Of a stretch of DNA of 64,000 nt, positions 1-9,420 are shown piece by piece (positions within the stretch are counted from its first letter, which is position 1; every line of letters starts with the position of its first letter). Made by a program: the position numbers and the translations under genes. The notes beneath the pieces are model-generated. The model searched no databases and was not told where the DNA came from. It saw nothing but the letters and a program-made list of their open reading frames with translations. This DNA comes from Lacibacter sediminis (GTDB lineage Bacteria; Bacteroidota; Bacteroidia; Chitinophagales; Chitinophagaceae). The stretch spans positions 2,108,001 to 2,172,000 of the forward strand of contig NZ_CP060007.1 in NCBI RefSeq assembly GCF_014168535.1, read 5' to 3'.

Positions 1-291
1 GAAATTACCTTTTGGCTGTGCGCCTACTAATTTGTCAACTACCTGACCGTTCTTCACGAAGAGGATAGCAGGAATAGAAGTAATACCGTAGTTCATACTA
101 ACCTGTGGGTTTTCGTCAACGTTTACTTTACCCACTTTTACTTTACCATCGTATTCTTTACTCAATTCTTCAATAACCGGCCCGATTGCACGACATGGTC
201 CGCACCATTCTGCCCAGAAATCGATTACGCTGAGTTTATCTGAACTGATCACTTCACTCTGGAAGTTTGCATCTGTAAATTGGAGTGCCAT
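1..291 (-). CDS. trxA: thioredoxin (3' part outside the window)
   Basis: Cytoplasmic thiol-disulfide oxidoreductase that keeps cytosolic protein thiols reduced with electrons from thioredoxin reductase. The visible 97 codons start [10 protein letters not shown] and hold the active site WAEWCGPCR at about residues 28-36, followed by the conserved VNVDENP segment and the cis-proline loop SIPA. This is the classic single-domain fold; a full protein is about 105 residues, so only the last few are missing beyond the window edge. The ATG at 289-291 is the only start that keeps the normal N-terminus. A TAnnTTTG box about 37 bases upstream suggests its own promoter. Confidence 0.96.
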   Translation of the reverse strand, partial: MALQFTDANFQSEVISSDKLSVIDFWAEWCGPCRAIGPVIEELSKEYDGKVKVGKVNVDENPQVSMNYGITSIPAILFVKNGQVVDKLVGAQPKGNF

Positions 292-327
292 AATTTATAT
301 CCTTTTAATTTTTTTTGAATGAAGGGA

Positions 328-335
328 CAAATTTA
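328..335 (-). promoter_or_regulatory. Bacteroidota-type -7 box for thioredoxin
   Basis: On the minus strand this reads TAAATTTG, matching the Bacteroidota sigma-70 consensus TAnnTTTG. Transcription would start near 320, leaving a leader of about 30 bases before the trxA start at 291. No convincing -33 TTTG was seen at the right distance, so the call rests on one box and its position. Confidence 0.5.
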
Positions 336-510
336 AGCCCATTCCTGTTAATCTGATGTTATGTCATTATCCACAGCTGTTCACAAATAAAAAACGACAG
401 GATGTACTACAAGAATGACAGTTAAAGAGCCGTTAACGGTTGATCTTTATTCTTCAGCAGGAGGATTTTGGTGGAACGATCAGAGAAAACTAACAATGTA
501 TAGGTTAAAC

Positions 511-543
511 AAACCTCCGGGGTTTCTGAAACCCCAGAGGTTT
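511..543 (-). terminator. terminator at the end of the metal-efflux cluster
   Basis: Hairpin with arms AAACCTC-C-GGGGTTT and AAACCCC-A-GAGGTTT, a CTG loop and a single C/A mismatch. It lies just past the stop of the BNR lipoprotein gene and ends with a weak T-rich stretch on the minus strand. It would close the long minus-strand metal-resistance transcription unit and separate it from trxA. Confidence 0.7.
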
Positions 544-546
544 TTG

Positions 547-1752
547 TTATAAAGTCAAACTTGCCAGCTTAATTGTTTTTGCTTTATTATCTGCCCATGC
601 AAAGAACAATTTATCACCTGCCTTGGTCATTTGCGGAAAACCGCTTGATCTTGAATCGGAAGATTCAGCAACAACAATAGGCTGTCCTTTTGAACCATCA
701 GCATTTACTTTAATTGCTTTAATGGTCGATCCTTCCATCCAACTCAGCATGGCTGTTTCTTTATCGATCATCACTACATCAACCCGGCCAATTGCTTTGC
801 CTTCATCAACCTGAATGGGTGGTTTAAATGTAACCCCGCCATCTTCAGAAAAAATGATCTTCACCTGTGCTTTATTTTCTTTCATTGAAAACCATGCAAT
901 GGCTAAATTATTTCCAATAGCATCGGCTCTTGGTCCGTTCACCGGGCAGCCGGCAATCTTCCATTCATCAGGGAAGATGGTTTTGGGTTGAGTCCATTCG
1001 CCATTTACAAAACGTACGATGGACATATCCCTGATCTCTTCATCTGAACGATCTCTGTAAACAATGATTGGTCCATTATCAGTAATGGCAATGGTTGTTT
1101 GGCAGCAATCGCATATTCTTCCGTCGAGTTCCCATTCTTTTGTCTTGGTTCCTTTTTTATCGAGGAAAGCGCCTCTCAAGGTCATTTCACCATGATGCCC
1201 TTCATGTTTACTGTGATCGCCTTCCATGGCTGTTTTTCTTCCATCGAGCCATGCTGCAATAAACTGATCGTTATAAGGAGTGATGGAAACAAAACCATGT
1301 TCGGCTTTTTTGCCATCATCATGTAAGGTGGTTGGCGTTCCCCATGTTTTACCTGCATCGGCAGATGCAACCAACTTAATATCGTACGTGAATTTTGCTG
1401 TATCACTTTTTTCTAAAAAATGCGCAAGCATATTTCCGTTGGCATCTGAAGTAATAACCGGATAATCGGCCCAGTTTACAAACCAGTTTTTTCCGGTGCT
1501 GATAGTAACAGGAGCTGTCCATTGATCATTTGCAAGTGTCGAAAAATGCAGCGATGATCCTTTTCCTTTTTTCTGTACCCATGAAAGATGAACGATGCCT
1601 TTTGCATCAGTAAATAGATAAGGTTCTGCAGATGAATCAGCGGCAGGAGAGGAGAGCGATACAACTTCTCCCGTTGTTTTTGTTTCAGTTGTTTTATCTG
1701 CACATGATGCAAATACAATAATCAGTGAAAGGACGTTGATCAGTTTGGTCAT
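547..1752 (-). CDS. BNR/sialidase-fold lipoprotein with CDCC motif, metal-efflux cluster
   Basis: Envelope lipoprotein of about 401 residues. The N-terminus MTKLINVLSLIIVFASC is a lipoprotein signal with the lipid-anchored Cys at residue 17. The body shows repeated sialidase-like/BNR elements such as SEDGGVTFKP and SADAGKTWGTP, which form a beta-propeller. There is no clear catalytic sialidase set, so enzymatic activity is not assumed. Two features suggest metal contact: a His-rich loop GDHSKHEGHHGEM and a GRICDCCQTT motif. It is the last gene of the copper/silver-type cluster, one base after the TlpA-like gene. A TTG/ATG five codons upstream (1767) would overlap that gene by 14 bases; the start at 1752 gives the cleaner signal peptide. 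Function unknown; a role in metal handling is inference from motif and context. Confidence 0.75.
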   Translation of the reverse strand: MTKLINVLSLIIVFASCADKTTETKTTGEVVSLSSPAADSSAEPYLFTDAKGIVHLSWVQKKGKGSSLHFSTLANDQWTAPVTISTGKNWFVNWADYPVITSDANGNMLAHFLEKSDTAKFTYDIKLVASADAGKTWGTPTTLHDDGKKAEHGFVSITPYNDQFIAAWLDGRKTAMEGDHSKHEGHHGEMTLRGAFLDKKGTKTKEWELDGRICDCCQTTIAITDNGPIIVYRDRSDEEIRDMSIVRFVNGEWTQPKTIFPDEWKIAGCPVNGPRADAIGNNLAIAWFSMKENKAQVKIIFSEDGGVTFKPPIQVDEGKAIGRVDVVMIDKETAMLSWMEGSTIKAIKVNADGSKGQPIVVAESSDSRSSGFPQMTKAGDKLFFAWADNKAKTIKLASLTL

Positions 1753-1753
1753 G

Positions 1754-2266
1754 TTATTTTGCTGCATTAAGAATTAAATCAATATTGTTTTTGTTATCCC
1801 ATTTTCTGTAACCCATTTCTGAGAAAACAAGTTTTTTGTCTGGGTTGAAAATATATGTTGTTGGTAAGGCTATAATATTTAATTGCTCCAGGTTCTCTAC
1901 TCTTACGTAATGAAAATCGTACGACTGCTTTTTCTTAAATGCTTCAATGGCTTCTACTTCTTCATTTGATGCAAACAGGAATACAATATCCTCGTCTTTC
2001 AAACTGGTCTTTGCTTTTTGAATGGAAGGCATTTCCTGGATGCAGGGGCCGCACCAGGTTGCCCAAAAGTTTATAAAGATGGTTTTGCCTTCGTATTGAT
2101 GAAGTTCAATTGGTGTGCCATCAAGTTCGGTCAATTTAATTTTATCAAACTCGGATTCACCTTTTGTTACAACAGTCGGTTTGTCTTTGTTGTTATTTGA
2201 TTCTTTTTCTTTACAACTCACCAGCAATAACAAAAAGGCAACTGCTATTTTATAAATCGATTTCAT
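1754..2266 (-). CDS. TlpA/ResA-like thioredoxin-fold lipoprotein
   Basis: 170-residue periplasmic thiol-disulfide oxidoreductase anchored to the membrane. Signal MKSIYKIAVAFLLLLVSC with lipobox Cys at about 18. The thioredoxin domain carries FINFWATWCGPCIQEMPS with the redox pair C..C at about residues 72-75 and the cis-Pro segment ALPTTYIFNP. The family reduces or oxidises cysteines on extracytoplasmic proteins. Placement directly after the two CusB-like adaptors suggests it services Cys-rich metal-binding proteins of the same cluster, or maintains their CxxC sites; this is inferred. It is separated from the upstream adaptor gene by 58 bases and from the downstream BNR gene by one base, so the last two genes are almost certainly co-translated. 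Confidence 0.88.
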   Translation of the reverse strand: MKSIYKIAVAFLLLLVSCKEKESNNNKDKPTVVTKGESEFDKIKLTELDGTPIELHQYEGKTIFINFWATWCGPCIQEMPSIQKAKTSLKDEDIVFLFASNEEVEAIEAFKKKQSYDFHYVRVENLEQLNIIALPTTYIFNPDKKLVFSEMGYRKWDNKNNIDLILNAAK

Positions 2267-2324
2267 TTCTTGTATTGGTTTAAACGACTCGCTTTAATGG
2301 CGGCACAATATTACTTACATTTTT

Positions 2325-3521
2325 TTAGTGGTTGTGACCTGACATTGGATCGGCCCCTTTTTTAAAGACGTATTCACTGTGCAATAAATAGGCGCCGCTG
2401 ATGACTACAACATCACCAGCTGTTAACCCCGATTTTATTTCAATTCGATCATCACTTTCCAATCCAACCTGCACCATTTTACTTTTGAAAGATTGTCCGC
2501 TGGTTCTGATCCACACAGTAGCGCCTTTACCATCCCTGATCACCGCATCTATTGGTAGAGTAAGCGATTGACGTTGTCTGCTTTTTAATACTACATAAGC
2601 CGACATGCCGGGCTTTAACTCATTGCCGGTATTCGGAATAGACACACGTATAAGATTGATTCTTGTATCAGGATTAATTTCCGGGTTCACAAATTCAATA
2701 CGTCCCTTAATTTCTTTACCATCTATATCCGGCAGTTGAACAGTGGCTGTACTGTTGAGATCTATTGCTGCAAGTTGAGAAGTGTACACCTGTGCTTCAG
2801 CCCAAAGTGTAGAGAGATCGGCCATTTTAACTATTGTTCCGCCTTCCATTGCATAATCGCCTTCACGAATATCCATGCTGGTGATATAGCCCGATGCTGT
2901 ACTGTAAAATGTTGTTGTAGGTGAAGCCTTTTTCGTTCTCGCCAGTTCATTGATCTGTGATTCACTCACTCCCCACAGCAGTAATTTGTTTTTAGCACTT
3001 TGCAATAACTGTTCAAAGTCGATAGCTGTTTCTGTTGCAAATGTTTTTTTCTGTTCCAGTGCCAGCAGGTATTCCTGTTTGGCATTGTTGAGGTCTTCAC
3101 TGTAGATGGCATACAACGCTGCACCCTTGCTTACATAGTCCCCGATATTTTTAAAATATAATTTCTCTACACGTCCCATCACCCTTGAACTCACCGATGA
3201 TGTTTTCATCTGATCGAAATTAAGACTGGCTGTTAATACCAACTGATCACCGATTGTTCCGTTACGGATAGTATCTGTTTGAATATTCCCCAATTGGATC
3301 TGCTGATCACTCAATTGTATTTCATCTTTCTTATCGCCATTGCTTTTCTTAACGGGTGTAAGATCCATTTTGCAGATGGGACATTTACCGGGCTTTTGCT
3401 CCACCACCTGTGGATCCATGGAGCAGGTGTAGTATACATCGCTCTCAGTTTTAGTAATAGCTTTGTTCTTGCACGAAATAAGAACAGAGGCTGAAATGAG
3501 AAGTATAAAAAGATGTCGCAT
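2325..3521 (-). CDS. CusB-like RND periplasmic adaptor with one heavy-metal-binding domain
   Basis: 398-residue membrane-fusion protein that bridges the inner-membrane RND pump and the outer-membrane channel. Lipoprotein signal MRHLFILLISASVLISC. Residues about 30-57 are a heavy-metal-binding domain (YTCSMDPQ...CPICKMDL), in which the usual CGM is CKM and the usual His after CxM is Asp. The rest is the adaptor: hairpin/lipoyl half-motifs (VMGRVEKLYFKNIGDYVSKG), beta-barrel and membrane-proximal domains (GMSAYVVLKSRQRQSLTLP). The C-terminus is GHNH, a possible extra metal ligand. It follows the other adaptor gene after two bases. Two adaptors in one cluster could form a mixed hexamer or serve different steps. 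Confidence 0.88.
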   Translation of the reverse strand: MRHLFILLISASVLISCKNKAITKTESDVYYTCSMDPQVVEQKPGKCPICKMDLTPVKKSNGDKKDEIQLSDQQIQLGNIQTDTIRNGTIGDQLVLTASLNFDQMKTSSVSSRVMGRVEKLYFKNIGDYVSKGAALYAIYSEDLNNAKQEYLLALEQKKTFATETAIDFEQLLQSAKNKLLLWGVSESQINELARTKKASPTTTFYSTASGYITSMDIREGDYAMEGGTIVKMADLSTLWAEAQVYTSQLAAIDLNSTATVQLPDIDGKEIKGRIEFVNPEINPDTRINLIRVSIPNTGNELKPGMSAYVVLKSRQRQSLTLPIDAVIRDGKGATVWIRTSGQSFKSKMVQVGLESDDRIEIKSGLTAGDVVVISGAYLLHSEYVFKKGADPMSGHNH

Positions 3522-3523
3522 AA

Positions 3524-4954
3524 TTATTGTTTTACTTTAATGAAGCTTTCGCTATCCATTAAATATTGTGCATTCACGGCAACAGAATCCGTAGCTGTTA
3601 ATCCGCTGATGATTTGAATATGTTCGTCGTGCAAAATGCCCGTATTCACTTTGTGTGCTTTAAAGCCACCATCCACTTTATGAAACACCACTTTATCTAA
3701 CCCAAGCGATAACACAGCTTCTTTTGGCAGCCAATAAGCATCTTTTGAATTGCCGTTGATCACCGCTCTTACCTGGCTGCCGATCGGAATTTTTAAGCTG
3801 CTGTTATTGAAGTATACTCTCGCTGTTAATGTTTTACTTTCTTTCCGGTAGAAGGGTTCAATAAAATCAATACTTGCCCGGAAGTCTTTGTTGGGTGCTG
3901 TCTCAGGAATAATGTGTACGCTGTTCCCTTTCTTTACAAGACCCTGGTTGTCGCCAAAAATATTCAACAGTGCCCATGCCTGATTTGGATTATAGACGAT
4001 GAATACCGATTGACCTTTGTTGATATACATGCCTTCTTTCAATGAAAGTTCTTCTGTTAATTGAGAGATGTCTTTCATTTTTTCTGATGACGTATTCATA
4101 GAAGCACCGGCCGATTCATGAACGTGTCCGCTGTATTTGCTGTAAACGGAAATAGTAAATGATGTTTGTTTTGTTTGAACCACTCGTTGTAATTGCTCGC
4201 TACTCATACCAAGTAGCAATAATTTTTGTTTTGCCGATTCAATGAAGGTTTTGTTTTCCGGATCATTTTTTAACAAGAATAATAAATTCTGTTGGGCCGT
4301 CAATATCTCCGGACTGTAAATATCCATGATACGTTGACCTTTGCTGATCTTCTGGTAACGATAACGTACATACAGTTTTTCAATGCGTCCGCTTACTCTT
4401 GCTGAAATAGTTCCAACTGCTCTTGTGTCGTAAGCAATTGTTCCCAACGCTTCTATTTTTATATGCTCCTCTTTCTTTTCTATGGTTGTAACCGGAATAG
4501 ATGACACCACAAACTCATTGGTTGGTTTAAGTAATGCTTCCAATCCAATTTCAGTTGATGCACTGCCACCCGTTTCTTTTTTCACGAAATCCATTCCGCA
4601 AATGGGGCAGGAGCCGGGTTTGTCTTTGATAATCTCAGGATGCATGGGACAGGTATATTCTGCGGCTTCATTTTCATGATGATGATCTTGCTTCATGACA
4701 GGTTGTTCCATCTTCACCAATTCCATACCGCACTTTGGACAAGTGCCTAGCTTATCGCTGAACACTGAATCCTGCGGCATGGGGCAGGTGTACATCGCTG
4801 CTGCTTTTTCATTGTTATGATCTGTATGTTTGTCTTCATTTTTACACGAAGACATAAGCAGCAGTGCAAAAGCCATGACTAAAAACACAGCCTTGCGTCT
4901 TGCTCTTTGCCTGTTGATCTTTGCTGATTGCCAATTGCTCATTTGTAAATTCAT
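3524..4954 (-). CDS. CusB-like RND periplasmic adaptor with two heavy-metal-binding domains
   Basis: 476-residue adaptor of the tripartite metal efflux pump. It has a lipoprotein-type signal after a basic N-terminus ([19 protein letters not shown]). Two heavy-metal-binding domains follow: the first, YTCPMPQ...CPKCGMEL, has Pro in place of the His in the CPMH motif; the second, YTCPMHPE...CPICGMDF, is canonical. A His-rich linker (KQDHHHENE) joins them. The remainder is typical CusB with lipoyl half-motifs ([14 protein letters not shown]) and C-terminal barrel. The start overlaps the TolC gene stop by four bases (ATGA), a hallmark of translational coupling. A second ATG lies four codons in (4942). 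Confidence 0.88.
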   Translation of the reverse strand: MNLQMSNWQSAKINRQRARRKAVFLVMAFALLLMSSCKNEDKHTDHNNEKAAAMYTCPMPQDSVFSDKLGTCPKCGMELVKMEQPVMKQDHHHENEAAEYTCPMHPEIIKDKPGSCPICGMDFVKKETGGSASTEIGLEALLKPTNEFVVSSIPVTTIEKKEEHIKIEALGTIAYDTRAVGTISARVSGRIEKLYVRYRYQKISKGQRIMDIYSPEILTAQQNLLFLLKNDPENKTFIESAKQKLLLLGMSSEQLQRVVQTKQTSFTISVYSKYSGHVHESAGASMNTSSEKMKDISQLTEELSLKEGMYINKGQSVFIVYNPNQAWALLNIFGDNQGLVKKGNSVHIIPETAPNKDFRASIDFIEPFYRKESKTLTARVYFNNSSLKIPIGSQVRAVINGNSKDAYWLPKEAVLSLGLDKVVFHKVDGGFKAHKVNTGILHDEHIQIISGLTATDSVAVNAQYLMDSESFIKVKQ

Positions 4955-6216
4955 TTTCGTTCAATTAAACGTTCAATCGTTACCTGCAGTTTCAAAGCCT
5001 GGTTGAGCAGCTTGGTATATTCCAGTTGTGTCATGTACAAGGTTTCCCATGCATCATACAGCATAAACAGCTCTTCCGTATTTTGCTCATAACCCAATTG
5101 CATGGTTTTGTAATTATTTTTTAAAGCAGGGATAATGTTTTCATCATACAGCTTCAATTGTTTTCGTTTCAATTCAAGTTCATTTCGCATGCCGTAGGCC
5201 ATGCCGCTGTATTCATTCAGCATCATTTCTTTTTGTGATTGCAATGCACTTGCTTTCCATTTTAAACTCTCCACATTTGCCCTGCTCATTTTCGACGACC
5301 ATTTTGTAAGCGGCAGTTTCATCATGCCCATCAATGAAAACTGCATAGGTAAGCCGCCAAAGCCAAACATATGTTCATAGCGAATGCCGAACTGCGGTTT
5401 GAGGCTTTTCTTTTCTGCTTCCTGTTTCAGCCAGTTAAGTGTAATGTCTTTGTCAATTGCCTTGAGATCACTCCGATTGTTGTAGAGCAGTGTACTGTCG
5501 AATACCAATGATGAATAATCATTCAGTTGATATGCAGTGTCAATATCAAAATTGATCATTGAGTTGCGGCCCATCAATGCATTTATGCGTATACGTTTTT
5601 CTTTGATGTCGCTTTCAAACATTAACCGCATATTCTGCACATTGCCTAATGCAGCTTTGGCTTTGTAGTAAGCACTGATCTTCTCCAATCCATTCTTATA
5701 ACGTATCTCCGCATTTTTGATCATGAACTCCAGCAGCTTTTCGTTTTGATCAAGAATGGCCAGCTTCTTTTTTATAATGATCCATTCGTAGTAAAACTGT
5801 TTGGCATCGTTGATCAGTTCATTGAGAGAAGCATTCTTTTTTTCTTTTTCTACAGACGACATCGCTTCCATGTATTTCGCATCTGCCGTTTGCTTTTGTT
5901 TGTTGGGAAACATTTGTTGCCCACCGATCATGTACTGACCCATGCCTTCATTAAAACCACCCATACCATCATCCATCTTTTTCCAGAGGCTCGGGTTGTA
6001 GGGTGTCATCCATAATCCACTGCTGAACTCAGGCGGCATCCAGCTTTTTGCACCTTTTGCAGCTTCATCCATTGAACGGATCTCGTTGTTGTACATTTTT
6101 ACAACTGGATGCGATACGGTGATGCTGTCAATGATGGCATTGAGTTTCATTGTTTGTGCGTTGCTGTAAAGTGCAACAAGTACAAACATTGCTGTGAGTA
6201 GTTTATTCTTTAACAT
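4951..6216 (-). CDS. TolC/CusC-like outer-membrane efflux channel
   Basis: 421-residue outer-membrane factor for the RND metal pump. Signal peptide [21 protein letters not shown] is followed by long helical repeats of the TolC fold, for example [19 protein letters not shown] and [19 protein letters not shown], and the paired C-terminal repeat. A Met-rich stretch near residues 65-115 (SSGLWMTP...[21 protein letters not shown]) is unusual for TolC and typical of copper-handling proteins; it may bind Cu(I)/Ag(I). The start overlaps the end of the pump gene by 14 bases and its stop overlaps the adaptor start, so it is translated as part of the operon. Confidence 0.88.
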   Translation of the reverse strand: MLKNKLLTAMFVLVALYSNAQTMKLNAIIDSITVSHPVVKMYNNEIRSMDEAAKGAKSWMPPEFSSGLWMTPYNPSLWKKMDDGMGGFNEGMGQYMIGGQQMFPNKQKQTADAKYMEAMSSVEKEKKNASLNELINDAKQFYYEWIIIKKKLAILDQNEKLLEFMIKNAEIRYKNGLEKISAYYKAKAALGNVQNMRLMFESDIKEKRIRINALMGRNSMINFDIDTAYQLNDYSSLVFDSTLLYNNRSDLKAIDKDITLNWLKQEAEKKSLKPQFGIRYEHMFGFGGLPMQFSLMGMMKLPLTKWSSKMSRANVESLKWKASALQSQKEMMLNEYSGMAYGMRNELELKRKQLKLYDENIIPALKNNYKTMQLGYEQNTEELFMLYDAWETLYMTQLEYTKLLNQALKLQVTIERLIERK

Positions 6217-8128
6217 CGATCAATTCAATTTTACCGTTACGTTTTAATTCACGTTCTTTTATCATTTCAAAAATCACCGGGGTGATCAGTAATACATATA
6301 TGGTGGATGAAATGGTGCCGCCAATTAATGGAATGGTGATGGGCCGCATAATATCACTGCCAACACCTGTTGCCCAAAGGATCGGGATCAAACCAAACAA
6401 CCCAACAGATACCGTCATCAATTTTGGACGTAAACGTTTTGCAGAACCTTCAATTACATATTCACGAATGATATTGTTGGTGAGCGTTGCTTTACTGTTA
6501 CCATGTTTGGCTACCATGTTCTGCATGGCTTCGTTGAGATAAATGGTCATCAGCATAGCGGTTTCAATGGCCATTCCAAACAGTGCAATAAAACCAACGG
6601 CAACGGCAACTGATAAATTGATACCATAGAAATAAACCATAAAAACTCCGCCAATCAATGCAAACGGAACGGTGATCATGGTGACTGCCGCTTCCTTAAA
6701 TGAATGATAAGTGAAGTACAACACCATGAAGATGATGATGAGTACAATGGGTAGAATTGTTTTTAAGGTTTGATTGGCACGAATTTGATTTTCCCACTGA
6801 CCACTCCATTCTAAGAAATAACCTTTGGGTAATTTGGTGATCATCTGGTTCAAGCGTTCCTGCGCTTCTTTCACAGTACTTCCTAAATCTCTTTCACGCA
6901 CATTGAACAACACCGTGCCTCTCAACATTGCATTTTCAGAATTGATCATCGGCGGCCCGTCGCTCAACTTGATATCTGCCACAGCTTCTAAAGGAATAGG
7001 GCCGAAGTCCATTGTTTGCACCTGTAAGCGTTTTAATGCAGTGAGATTGTTACGGAAATCCTGCCCGTATCTTGCATTCACTGAAAAACGTTGACGGCCT
7101 TCAACAGTTGTTGTAAGCTTCATACCGCCCAATGCACTTTCAATTACAAGATTTACATCATCGACACTTAAGCCATAGCGACCAATCTCTTCACGCTTTA
7201 CTTCAATGTCGATGTATTTACCTCCGGTGATCGGTTCAACATAGAGATCTTTTACACCATCAATTCCTTCCAGTTGTTTTTTGATGGTTTGCGCAAATGC
7301 ATAAATACTGTCGAGATTTTGTCCGTATACTTTTAATCCTACATCGGTGCGTATACCTGTAGACAGCATATTGATACGATTGATGATGGGCTGTGTCCAA
7401 CCATTTGTAACACCGGGTATTTGCATCTTTGCATTCAGTTCATTGATGATGGCATCTTTCGTCATGTTATCACGCCATTCACTTTTTGGTTTTAAGAGAA
7501 TGATGGTTTCAATCATGCTGATAGGAGAGTTGTCCGTTGCAGTATTTGCACGACCGGCTTTGCCTAATACATGTTCCACTTCAGGTACAGTGCGAATCAA
7601 TTTGTCCTGCACCTGCAACAATCGCTTTGCTTCTGAGTTGGAAACATCGGGCAATGTTACCGGCATGAATAGTAATGAGCCCTCATCTAAAGGCGGCATG
7701 AATTCAGAACCCAATCTTGTCATCATGATAATGCCAACAGCCAATGCAATGAGATTGACAGCAATGGTTGTTTTACGCCATTTTAAACAGAATTTTAAAA
7801 CGGGTGTATAGATTTTTTCTAATGTTCTGGTAATTGGATTGGCGCTTTCGGGTTTTAATCTGCCTTTCAAGAAAAAAGAGATCAGCACAGGCATTAATGT
7901 AATAGCGAGTACAGCATCGATCAGCAGGATAAATGTTTTAGTCCATGCTAATGGATGAAAGAGTTTGCCTTCCATACCGGTTAATAAAAACACAGGAAGA
8001 AATGATGTCACCACAATAATGGTTGAATAAAAAACACCCGGCCCAACCTGTTTCGACGAACGTTCGATGATCTCCATCTTTTCAGCCGCCGTTAATGGAT
8101 CTTTTTCCCGTTTAAACCACTTTGCCAT
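6203..8128 (-). CDS. CusA/CzcA-type RND pump, C-terminal half
   Basis: 641 residues matching the C-terminal portion of heavy-metal RND permeases. Visible parts in order: a cytoplasmic lead-in, TM5 (VGPGVFYSTIIVVTSFLPVF), TM6, TM7 (KTTIAVNLIALAVGIIMM), the second periplasmic porter region beginning FMPPLDEGSLLFMP, then TM8-TM12 ending VLLITPVIFEMIKE. The N-terminal half is the separate upstream gene: its TAA ends two bases before this ATG and is in another frame. Together they give about 1,070 residues, the usual CusA length, so nothing appears lost. A stop lies in this frame only 12 bases upstream of the ATG, so the start is well fixed. Either a genuine two-piece pump or a recent one-base indel. 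Confidence 0.85.
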   Translation of the reverse strand: MAKWFKREKDPLTAAEKMEIIERSSKQVGPGVFYSTIIVVTSFLPVFLLTGMEGKLFHPLAWTKTFILLIDAVLAITLMPVLISFFLKGRLKPESANPITRTLEKIYTPVLKFCLKWRKTTIAVNLIALAVGIIMMTRLGSEFMPPLDEGSLLFMPVTLPDVSNSEAKRLLQVQDKLIRTVPEVEHVLGKAGRANTATDNSPISMIETIILLKPKSEWRDNMTKDAIINELNAKMQIPGVTNGWTQPIINRINMLSTGIRTDVGLKVYGQNLDSIYAFAQTIKKQLEGIDGVKDLYVEPITGGKYIDIEVKREEIGRYGLSVDDVNLVIESALGGMKLTTTVEGRQRFSVNARYGQDFRNNLTALKRLQVQTMDFGPIPLEAVADIKLSDGPPMINSENAMLRGTVLFNVRERDLGSTVKEAQERLNQMITKLPKGYFLEWSGQWENQIRANQTLKTILPIVLIIIFMVLYFTYHSFKEAAVTMITVPFALIGGVFMVYFYGINLSVAVAVGFIALFGMAIETAMLMTIYLNEAMQNMVAKHGNSKATLTNNIIREYVIEGSAKRLRPKLMTVSVGLFGLIPILWATGVGSDIMRPITIPLIGGTISSTIYVLLITPVIFEMIKERELKRNGKIELIDVKE

Positions 8129-8130
8129 AT

Positions 8131-9420
8131 TTACGCTTTATCGGTTGATGAAAGTTTTTCTGTTTGTGCTTCGCTGATATGCCTGTATGCATTTTCCACC
8201 ATCACAATGCCGTCATCCACCACCACGCCAATGGCCAATGCAATACCTGTGAGCGACATGATATTCGATGAGATGCCAAACATTTCAAGGAAAATAAAAC
8301 CTGCTGCAACTGAAATAGGTAATTGTATAAGGATGATGAGAGCACTTCTCCAATGAAAAAGAAACAGCAGTACAACTATTGATACAGCGATGATCTCTTC
8401 GATCAATGTTCCTTTTACTGATTCAACTGCTTCCTGAATCAATGTACTCCTGTCGTAAGAAGTTTTGAAACTTACACCTTCGGGTAATCCCTTTTCCACT
8501 TCTTTCATTTTTTCTTTGATGGCTGCAATTACTTTGTTGGCGTTTTCATTGTAGCGCATTACCACAATGCCACCAACCACTTCGCCTTTTCCATCCATAT
8601 CAAAAATGCCGAGACGCAAATCACCACCCATCTGTACTGAGCCAATATCTTTTACACGAACAGGAATGCCATTGTAATTGGCTAATGCAATGTTTTCTAC
8701 ATCTGTTTTGTTTTTCATATAACCGAGACCACGAATGATGTAAGCCATGTCGGCCATTTCAAATTTTCGTCCGCCCACATCATTGTTGTTGCTCTTCACT
8801 TTGTTCATGACATCCATCAGGGAGATGTTGTAGAACTGCAGTTTCACCGGATCGATTACGAGTTGATATTGTTTTTCAAATCCACCAAACGATGCTACCT
8901 CAGCAACGCCGGGTACAGTTTGTAAAGCGAATTTGATATACCAATCCTGTAATGCACGTTGTTCACCCAGATCCATCTTTGGTGCATCCAGATGATACCA
9001 GTAAATATGACCAACACCTGTGCCATCAGGACCCAGCGAAGGCGTTACACCTTGCGGCAATAAACGTTGAGCAAAATTCAAACGTTCCAACACTCTTGTT
9101 CTCGCCCAATAGATATCAACGTTGTCTTCAAAAATCACATACACAAAACTCATCCCGAACATGGAAGAGCCACGGATGTTTTTGATTTTTGGAATTCCCT
9201 GCAGATTACTTACTAATGGATACGTTACCTGGTCTTCGATCACCTGCGGGCTACGACCCATCCATTCCGTAAAAACGATCACCTGGTTTTCGCTCAAATC
9301 AGGAATAGCATCGATCGGGTTTTTGTTAATGGAGTAAATGCCGTAAGCAAACAGGCCTGCTGCCACCAGCAATACAACAAGCCTGTTTCGCAAGGCCAGC
9401 TCAATTAATTTTCGAACCAT
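8131..9420 (-). CDS. CusA/CzcA-type RND pump, N-terminal half
   Basis: 429 residues covering TM1 (NRLVVLLVAAGLFAYGIYSI), the first periplasmic porter region with NPIDAIPDLSENQVIVFTEW and the Trp/Met-rich segment typical of metal RND pumps, then TM2-TM4. TM4 holds the proton-relay segment GVVVDDGIVMVENAYR. The protein ends shortly after TM4, in what is normally a cytoplasmic linker, with SEAQTEKLSSTDKA. Proton-driven export of Cu(I)/Ag(I) or related cations from periplasm or cytoplasm is expected when combined with the C-terminal half. It begins the RND part of the operon, 88 bases after the secreted metal-binding protein gene. Confidence 0.86.
   Translation of the reverse strand: MVRKLIELALRNRLVVLLVAAGLFAYGIYSINKNPIDAIPDLSENQVIVFTEWMGRSPQVIEDQVTYPLVSNLQGIPKIKNIRGSSMFGMSFVYVIFEDNVDIYWARTRVLERLNFAQRLLPQGVTPSLGPDGTGVGHIYWYHLDAPKMDLGEQRALQDWYIKFALQTVPGVAEVASFGGFEKQYQLVIDPVKLQFYNISLMDVMNKVKSNNNDVGGRKFEMADMAYIIRGLGYMKNKTDVENIALANYNGIPVRVKDIGSVQMGGDLRLGIFDMDGKGEVVGGIVVMRYNENANKVIAAIKEKMKEVEKGLPEGVSFKTSYDRSTLIQEAVESVKGTLIEEIIAVSIVVLLFLFHWRSALIILIQLPISVAAGFIFLEMFGISSNIMSLTGIALAIGVVVDDGIVMVENAYRHISEAQTEKLSSTDKA

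Noticed and set aside
547..1752. True exo-sialidase
   Set aside because: The propeller fold fits, but the arginine triad and Asp-box pattern of sialidases are not convincingly complete.
8128..8142. Programmed -1 frameshift joining the two CusA halves
   Set aside because: The overlap of the two frames is only a few bases and holds no slippery heptamer: slipping back from AAA would place the tRNA on TAA. Stop-restart coupling or an indel explains it better.
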